Origin: Heterocephalus glaber
Taxonomy: Eukaryota > Chordata > Mammalia > Rodentia > Bathyergidae
Reading direction: 5' to 3'
NCBI RefSeq assembly: GCF_000247695.1
Contig: NW_004624748.1
Span: forward strand, 2,981,463-3,045,462
DNA length: 64,000 bases
The notes under the pieces are model-generated. The model ran no database searches. It was not told the origin of the DNA and saw nothing but the letters and a program-made list of their open reading frames with translations. Shown one piece after another: positions 57,873 through 64,000 of the stretch; the stretch's first letter is position 1, and every line of letters starts with the position of its first letter. A program made the translations under genes and the position numbers.

Positions 57873-58189
57873 ACATACTGTACTAATGATGTTTTATTTA
57901 TTAAATACTTTCCAGTTAATTACTGTCATTATTCTTTTTAATGTTCAAGTTGTCTCAAATTTTGGTCAGTGGAAACCTCTTCAAGAAACCTCCTGTGTTT
58001 CTTTGACTTCTTCCCATTAGGCTGTAAATGCTTATTTGCTTGTGGACACAGCAAGATGTCCAAATGCAATTGACTTTTGCATATTGATCTTCCATGTTAA
58101 ACTCACTTATTAATTCTAATAATCTGCATATTATTTGGGACTTTCTACCCATAGTTGTCTCATCCTCAGATGATGCTAGTTGTAATTCT

Positions 58190-58690
58190 TCTCATTGAAT
58201 ATATATAATGTGTAAGTTTTTTTTGTTTGTTTTTGGCTTTCTTGTACTTGCTAGAACCTCCAGGAAAACGTTGAATAGACGTGAAAATGGTAGTCATCCT
58301 TGTCTTTCCTTCATTTCCAAGCATAAACTTTCAGTGTTTCAGTGTTAGGTATGATGTTTGTAGATACTTCTCATCAGATCAGAAACATTGTATTCTACTC
58401 CTAGTTTACTAATAACACACATGGGCTTTGTAATTATACATGTGGGATTTTAACAAAACCTTTTCCTGGATCTCTTGAGATAACCGTGTAGCTTCTTGCC
58501 ACTATGCTATTTGTGTTTTGCCTTACATGTTTTTCTCATATCAAACTATTCTTTCATTCTGGAATTAGGCCTAATTTTCTTATGACATATTATAATTATT
58601 ATACATTTATAAACTAATAATATTTTGATTAGAAATTTTACATATGTGTTATCAGAAAAGTTGGCTTGTGATTTTCGTTCACATATATCT
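58190..58690 (-). repeat. Old L1 ORF2 relic (antisense)
   Basis: TGCTAGAACCTCCAGGAAAAC, GTTGAATAGACGTGAAAATGG, TAGTCATCCTTGTCTTTCC, TTCAGTGTTAGGTATGATG and TTCATTCTGGAATTAGGCC match the antisense RT region of mammalian L1. No open frame. It is much older than copies A-E. Confidence 0.8.
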
Positions 58691-60039
58691 ACAGAAACTG
58701 TTGATGTCAAAGTGTATAGAGTGCTTATGCACCTACATTTTAAGTGGACTGATTCTCACACCCTCTTCCTTTGAGGCTTCCATTGCTCCATATTCTTTGA
58801 TGTTTGATCTCATCCCTTATTAATATGTTTTCTCATTTTTGGACTTGTGAAGTCTTGCAGCATTTTAGGCATTAATATTAAGTTTCATGGAAGCTGTGGC
58901 TTTTAGGAGGTAGGAGCAGGGAGCAGACTTGCATAAGGGCTGGGGTAAATTGAGTAGGAACAGAGGGGTGTCAGAGAGTAGTTTGTATGTGAGGAGGGTG
59001 GAGATAAAATCTTTTCAGGAAGGTCTGGAATACAATTCCACAAATCTCCAGTAAAGACCTTAGAAAGGATGGCATTGTTGGGTGATTTCATTTCCTGTAG
59101 AAACTGCTGAGAGGCTAAGTTCATATCTTGGTTGGGTCAGCCCAAATCAGGGGGAACAGGCATGAATGGGGGAGTATGAATCTGGTGGGTAAAAGTTTTT
59201 TGATGGGACACTAGGAACTTGGCATTCAAGGATGTAGACAATTCCTGATGATGACCGGGTCCAGTGACTGGTTATGGTAGAGGTGATGACAAAAGGAGTG
59301 GCAATAGTGGTTATAGGAACTGATGAAATGAAACACTGAGGCAGAACTCAATCATAACAACTTCATGCTCTGATTATCATTGGTTCTCATTACAGCTATC
59401 ACTATAACGAGCCAATCATTGCTTTTCTAAGTGTTTTCTATCTGCCACATCTATTAACATCAAATATCCGGAGGAAAAGTGAAAAATATCCAGATGAAAA
59501 GTGAAAAATTGAGAGTCCCTAAGAAGGTACGTTGAGTACCAGTAAGCATCCAGCAGTGGGAAGACAAAAATGTGAAGGTGATTGATGCATTTCCCTTTTT
59601 TAGTCAGACATTTTGAAGTCAGGTAGGAATATTCAGAAAGTGGATACTAGCAGATAATTTCCCAGAAATGAAATTGAAAAGGTGGAATAGATCAGTTGTA
59701 ACTGAGCTAAGAGCTTGCAGAGAATGAGAGCTCCATATTTTCTCAAGTTAAAGCTGGCCAAAACCAACCAACCAAACAAACAACAGCACAACAACAACAA
59801 AAATGAGGAAAGGCAGATGAGAGCCTGGGAAGCCTGTCCAAGGAAAAATTTTAAAAAAGTTAGATGGCAGGAGATGAATGACAATGTCACAGTAAAGACC
59901 AAACAGTTTTTGAAATAAAACCCATGGAAAAAGTAAAGGACAAAAAATAGAGAAGACATAATGCTGAAGATGACAGTGGTTCAGGCCTATAGGAAATGCT
60001 TTTCTGAAAATAAAATGAGATGGGAAGATCCTATCAATA

Positions 60040-60300
60040 GGATCTGTAAAAAGCTTGAAACTGGAAGACTATAATTAACAACAATTTTTTGTGTATTTCA
60101 ACTAAGCTGGAAGAGAATTTTGGAATGCTTTCAACACAAAGAACTGGTAATGTTTAAAGTAATGGAATGCTAATTACCCTGATTTCATCATTACACATTA
60201 CCTAGGTGTGTCAAAATACCACATTGTACTCTATGAATATGCACAATTATTTTGTCAATTCAAAAATTTTAACATAAATAAAAATAAATCTGAAAATGTG
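60040..60300 (+). repeat. Old L1 (L1M) 3' end
   Basis: GCTAATTACCCTGATTTCATC, ATTACACATTACCTAGG, TGTCAAAATACCACATTGTAC and TATTTTGTCAATTC, then AACATAAATAAAAATAAATC, form the usual 3' end of old L1s. Confidence 0.75.
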
Positions 60301-60474
60301 TAAAGCCTTAATTTTTACTTGTGGAATAAGACAGGATTTGAAATCTGAAGGGAGTAAGGTAGAGATGAAAAATGAATGAAATTTAAGTGTACCAGAAGTT
60401 TGGATAATAAGAATGGAGAAAGGGGGACCAGTTCTGTTGGCCATCTCAGTAGCCAAGGGCTTCCCAGACACCTG

Positions 60475-60625
60475 ATGTGTGTAGAATTACCTGGGAAGTG
60501 GTTAAATGCAGATTTAGAGTCACTATATCTGGGGTGAAACCAGAGAGCCTGCATTTCTAATAATATCCCAATGGATGCCCACTGTGTCTTCAAGCCACAC
60601 TTTGAGTGACAAGGGCTGTGGAACA
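60475..60625 (+). repeat. MER5A-like hAT relic
   Basis: GTAGAATTACCTGGGAAG, GTGGTTAAATGCAGATTTAG, CCTGCATTTCTAATAATATCC and GCCACACTTTGAGTGACAAGG match MER5A over nearly its full length. Confidence 0.85.
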
Positions 60626-60916
60626 AGGACTTGCACACATGGATTCGTAATAAAGTTCCTAGGCATGAGGTAGGATTTCAAACCAAAACTACTGAAAAAC
60701 TTGTTGGAAGAAACCGAGAAATCAGAACATGATTGAAGCTTCTTCTGTAAATAAAATGGTTTCTCTCCCAGAAGTGTGTGAGAAAAAATATTGCAGGTAT
60801 TTGTATAAAATCCTTAAAACAGCTATCAGAAATTTAGGATATGGGCTAGTATATTTTTAATAAACCTTCCCTTATCTGTTTTAAAGATGTTGAAATCTTC
60901 ATATAAATAAAAAAAG

Positions 60917-61090
60917 ATAAGTTGGGTGTGGTGATGCATGCCTGTAATCCCAGTACTTGGGAGGCTGAGGCAGGAGGATCTTTGTGAGTTTGAGGCCAGC
61001 CTGGGTCTGCATAGTGAGTTCAAGACTGGCCTGAACGACATAGTAAGACCTTGTCTCAAAAATATAAAAATAAATAAATAAATAAAAGGA
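60917..61090 (+). mobile_element. B1 SINE
   Basis: GTTGGGTGTGGTGATGCATGC, CTGTAATCCCAGTACTTGGG, GGCTGAGGCAGGAGGATC, the tandemly repeated block GAGGCCAGCCTGGGTCTGC / AAGACTGGCCTGAACGAC typical of B1, TTGTCTCAAAA, and an (AAAT)n tail. Relatively well preserved. Confidence 0.95.
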
Positions 61091-61208
61091 TAGATGGAAT
61101 AAGTCTGGAGACATATGAACACTTTTATAGTTTCTTGAATCATACTTTTATTTATTTGGATAATAAATGTAGCCAGAAACTTTTGAATATTTGAGGAGCT
61201 GTGAGCAA

Positions 61209-61305
61209 GGTGTATGTGTGTGTGTGTGTGTGTGTGTTTTTGAGTGTATGTGTGTATGAATGTTGTGTGTATAAAAGTGCAAGCATGAGTGTGTGTGTAT
61301 GTTCG
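61209..61305. repeat. (GT)n microsatellite
   Basis: Pure GT block of about 28 nt followed by degenerate GTGTATGTGTGTATGAATG units. Confidence 0.93.
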
Positions 61306-62317
61306 GTCAGAGAATCCCATGTGCATGGGAAGCCAGGGATGAGCAATGCTGACATCTTGATCTAGTGTCAGAGTAGTCACCTAAAGCACCAAACTAAAAT
61401 GAAAGTAACAGTGAAACCTTTAATCATTCACTATGATAGTTTACACAAGAGGCTCAGGTTGGAGAAAGTATCAACTCTCTCCTGTTCCATTTTCTCCCAT
61501 GAAGTTGCATGCTGGCAAAGACCAAATGGATCAATACAGACATGGGGTTATTTCACCATTGAGTGATCCTTAATAAAAGGCTTCTGAAGTTGAACAGATT
61601 GTATATAAATATGGATAGACTTCTGCTTCATCTGAGGACTGGAGGGAGGAAGGAAGAAAACAAAGGCAGAATTAGAAAAATACTGAATCCTGAGTCAAGA
61701 GTGGGGAAAGTCTCTTCAGGGTTTCCTGATCAGGAGACTTCCGTTTGGAGGCGCCTGGACTACCAGCAAGGCTCTGGTGACAGTGTGGGCAGGCAGAGAG
61801 GGCTGAGGACCTGCCTGCAGCTCCTGCAGAGACCTCGATGCACACACTGTGGACCCAAGCTGGTGTGGGAGGGCAGCTCCTCCTGCCTCCTGTGATGCCC
61901 ACCAGGCAAACCTTTGTAATTGCCAATGACCAGGGCTGAAAAAGTCACACAAAGGTTTGTAGCCAGTGCCCAAACTCTGCAAATGTCCTTTTATCAAATA
62001 GAAGAGTATATAGAGTTTTGGTAGCATTATAAAATCCAAAAAAATTTGGTTTTCCCTCATGTCTCACTTTTATCATAGTAAGGAAGTTAAGAATTGACAA
62101 TGACTGGCATTTTTATTTCTAATCCTCCTTGTACCAGGAATCCTTATACTATGAAGAATAATAAGGATTCAAAAACCTCCTGGGTTCAAAGCACTTATAG
62201 ATTTCATCTTACCAAAACTTTTACTACTAATCATCTCAGCTATGATTGAACTCTAGTCACAAGAATATGGTACTTCTGAAGTAATTCACCACATATTCTC
62301 AGATTGTTAAAAAATTC

Positions 62318-62399
62318 TTTTTTTTTTCTTTCTGTGCTGGGAATCTAACCCAGGGCCTCACATGTTTAGACATGTACTCTACTACTGAGCTACATCCAG
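62318..62399 (-). mobile_element. ID SINE (antisense), older variant
   Basis: T-run, CTGTGCTGGGAATCTAACCC, AGGGCCTCACATGTTTAG and CTACTACTGAGCTACATCC. Core closer to the ancestral ID than to the GGTACCAGGG copies. Confidence 0.85.
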
Positions 62400-62426
62400 A
62401 AAATTTCTTATGAGAGGAAGTTTTCT

Positions 62427-62878
62427 TTTTTTTTTTTTAGTTCTTTTATTGGTACATTTTAGGTATACAATTCATTTACATTTATCATTGGGTGTTTGTA
62501 CCTGTACATGATATATTTTGGTTATTTTTTTCCCCATTACCTGTGTGCCCTTCACCCCCTCCACCCTTCCCTATTTACATAGACATCATTTCCATTTTTT
62601 TTTCTTTTCTCATAGTTTTTCCTTTCCCTCTTTTCCTTTCCCCTTTCCCTCCCTTCACCCCTTCTTCCTTGGACCTTTTTTCCTATTTCAAACTATCAAT
62701 TATTCATTTTAATCATTTTAACTCTTGTTTACACTATCAGTTTCTCACACTAGAGAAATTATTCGGTATTTACACATGTGTGTCCTATTTATTTCACTTA
62801 AGAGTATGGCCTCCATATGCATCCATTTAGCTATAAATGATTCTAGTTTTTCATTCTTTAGGACTGAGCAGTACTCCA
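62427..62878 (-). mobile_element. L1 3' end, copy D (antisense)
   Basis: T-run, TTCTTTTATTGGTACATTTT, CT-rich 3' UTR and the last ORF2 codons, ending at GAGCAGTACTCCA. GAGAGGAAGTTTTCT at 62412-62426 and 62879-62893 is the target duplication. Confidence 0.95.
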
Positions 62879-63040
62879 GAGAGGAAGTTTTCTACTCAAG
62901 TCTTATGACCATTTACAACAAGAGTATTCTTTCTTTCAGTAGGCAGGTCTTCAAATGTTGTGATCTACAAAAATCTTCCCAAATCTACCTCCAACATAAA
63001 ATCACTCTTGTTTTAGAACATTTTTTAAAACCTGCAATCT

Positions 63041-63170
63041 GACCAGGTTGGTGGTGCATGCCTGTAATCCCAGCACTCAGAAAGGCTGAGGCATGAGGAT
63101 TGCTGTGAATTTGAGGTCAGCTGGGGCTACATAGTGAGACTTTGTCTCAAAAAACAAAGCAAAACAAAAG
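63041..63170 (+). mobile_element. B1 SINE
   Basis: TTGGTGGTGCATGCCTGTAATC, AGGCTGAGGCATGAGGATTG, CATAGTGAGACTTTGTCTC and a CAAAG-rich tail. CCTGCAATCTG (63031) and CCTGCGATCTG (63172) form an 11-bp target duplication with one mismatch. Confidence 0.93.
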
Positions 63171-63760
63171 TCCTGCGATCTGGGAAGCAGAATCTCAAAA
63201 TAATATACATTTTTTTTTATTAAAGTAGATTGGTTGGTATAATAAAAATGAAACCAAACTATTTCAGAATTCCACTTTCTGTCTTTGGAGTCTGGCTGGG
63301 TTTCTTGGATATTAAGGATCCTAAGGTCCCACTTCTCAGAGAGCTAGAACTGGATACAGGAAGAAGTCAAAGATGTCTTAGCATCCAGGGAGAACCGAAT
63401 AGATGGTGATACCTTTAACATAGGTATGAAAATAGGTTTAAATAAAGAAGGTGACCTAACAGGAGTACAGAGAAGAATCCTCAACCCCAAAGAGTTAAAA
63501 AAAAAAAACAAATTGGAAAGTAAATATTTTCCAATATGTTTCTAGGGTAGAAGAGGCCATGAAGAGTAGACGAGTCTATTCTTTGGAGCAAGATCATCCT
63601 TGGAAGGGAGAAGATAATGCACTGAAGTTACCAATTGGCAAATGTGACATACCTTCATGCACTACCTACTTTTTCTCTGATTATGTATTTCACCCAGCAA
63701 TGTTCTGATTCTTTCATTTAGCTTTTCATCATTAAAGCAACATTTGCTCACAGTAGGAAA

Positions 63761-64000
63761 CTTATAGCTAAATGGATGGATATTGAGGCCATACTCTTAA
63801 GTGAAATAAATAGGACACACATGTGTAAATACCGAATAGTTCCTCTAGTGTGAGAAAATGAAAGTGTAAATAAGGATTAAAATGATTAAAATGAATAATT
63901 GATAATTTGAAATAGGAAAAGGTCCAAAGGTGTAGGGGTGGTGGGAGGGGAAGGGGAAAGGAAAGAAGAGAAAGGAAAAATTATAAGAAAAGAAAGAAAA
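63761..64000 (+). mobile_element. L1 3' end, copy E (sense, continues past the window)
   Basis: TATAGCTAAATGGATGGATATTG, AAATAAATAGGACACACATG and the G/A-rich 3' UTR of the same L1 lineage, in the orientation opposite to copy D. The poly-A end lies outside the window. Confidence 0.93.

Larger units (their letters stand above)
35831..64000. other. 5' intergenic region, no supported gene
   Basis: Upstream of FAM124A I find repeats (listed) and unassigned DNA. Unassigned stretches longer than 300 bp are 35840-36370, 38035-38685, 39075-40085, 46721-48165, 51180-52135, 52335-53835, 55015-56875, 56930-57790, 57875-58185, 58695-60035 and 61310-62315. In none of them do I see a splice-flanked conserved peptide, a tRNA or snRNA gene, or a processed pseudogene. 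Two of these stretches carry open frames above 150 codons, judged to be chance (see rejected). Confidence 0.7.

Noticed and set aside
60826..61380. 184-codon minus-strand open frame
   Set aside because: It runs straight through a B1 SINE and a (GT)n microsatellite, which explains its His/Thr repeats.
1..64000. CRISPR arrays, bacterial operons, riboswitches, prophage or other prokaryotic systems
   Set aside because: The window is mammalian nuclear DNA with introns, SINEs and LINEs. No regularly spaced repeats or bacterial gene organisation are present.
35831..64000. Exons of a neighbouring gene upstream of FAM124A (in human the flank holds GUCY1B2 and RNASEH2B at a distance)
   Set aside because: No guanylate cyclase or RNase H2 subunit B peptide could be recognised in any frame with splice sites. 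The human spacing suggests the neighbours lie outside the window.

Overview
This is a 64 kb stretch of mammalian nuclear DNA: AT-rich, sparse in coding sequence and full of interspersed repeats. The repeats point to a rodent. There are B1 SINEs, BC1/tRNA-Ala-derived ID SINEs and fused B1-ID dimers. One young L1 lineage is present with a distinctive CT-rich (antisense) 3' UTR, together with rodent URR1-like repeats. The ID variant (antisense form beginning TTGGTACCAGGGATCGAACT and ending GAGCTAAATCCC) is most like what I know from hystricomorph rodents (guinea pig / mole-rat type). That placement is an inference and cannot be proved from the window.

The only protein gene I can support is FAM124A, on the minus strand, entering at the CpG island near 35.2 kb and running leftwards out of the window. 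Three coding exons are visible: exon 1 (35179-35243, start codon), a 32-nt exon 2 (25606-25637) and the large exon 3 (5609-6339). All junctions have AG/GT dinucleotides and the phases close exactly: 65+32+731 = 828 nt = 276 codons. The rest of the protein (about 270 residues if it matches the human length of about 546) must lie on a further exon left of position 1. Introns are about 9.5 kb (intron 1), 19.3 kb (intron 2) and more than 5.6 kb (intron 3).

Layout. 1-5608: intron 3 with a MIR, a hAT relic and an ID. 5609-6339: exon 3. 6340-25605: intron 2 with B1-ID dimers, MIR/L2 relics, LTR relics, three URR1-like tails and a local 177-bp direct duplication. 25606-25637: exon 2. 25638-35178: intron 1 with several L2 relics, an L1 3' end and IDs with clear target-site duplications. 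34760-35560: CpG island and promoter, followed upstream by a GT-rich tract. 35560-64000: 5' intergenic DNA with no gene I can support. It contains four L1 copies of the same lineage (two long, antisense, with broken ORF2), a 1.3 kb L2 relic, MaLR LTR relics and young ID/B1 insertions.

The most interesting observations concern FAM124A splicing and fold. Skipping the 32-nt exon 2 would put a stop codon at once in frame. The exon 3 acceptor overlaps a near-perfect donor consensus. The C-terminal half of exon 3 reads like a VOC (glyoxalase/dioxygenase-superfamily) module. Among the repeats, one L1 insertion carries its 3' UTR twice inside a single pair of target-site duplications. I saw no sign of a wholly new genetic system. 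The other unexplained stretches are ordinary non-coding DNA as far as reading alone can tell.
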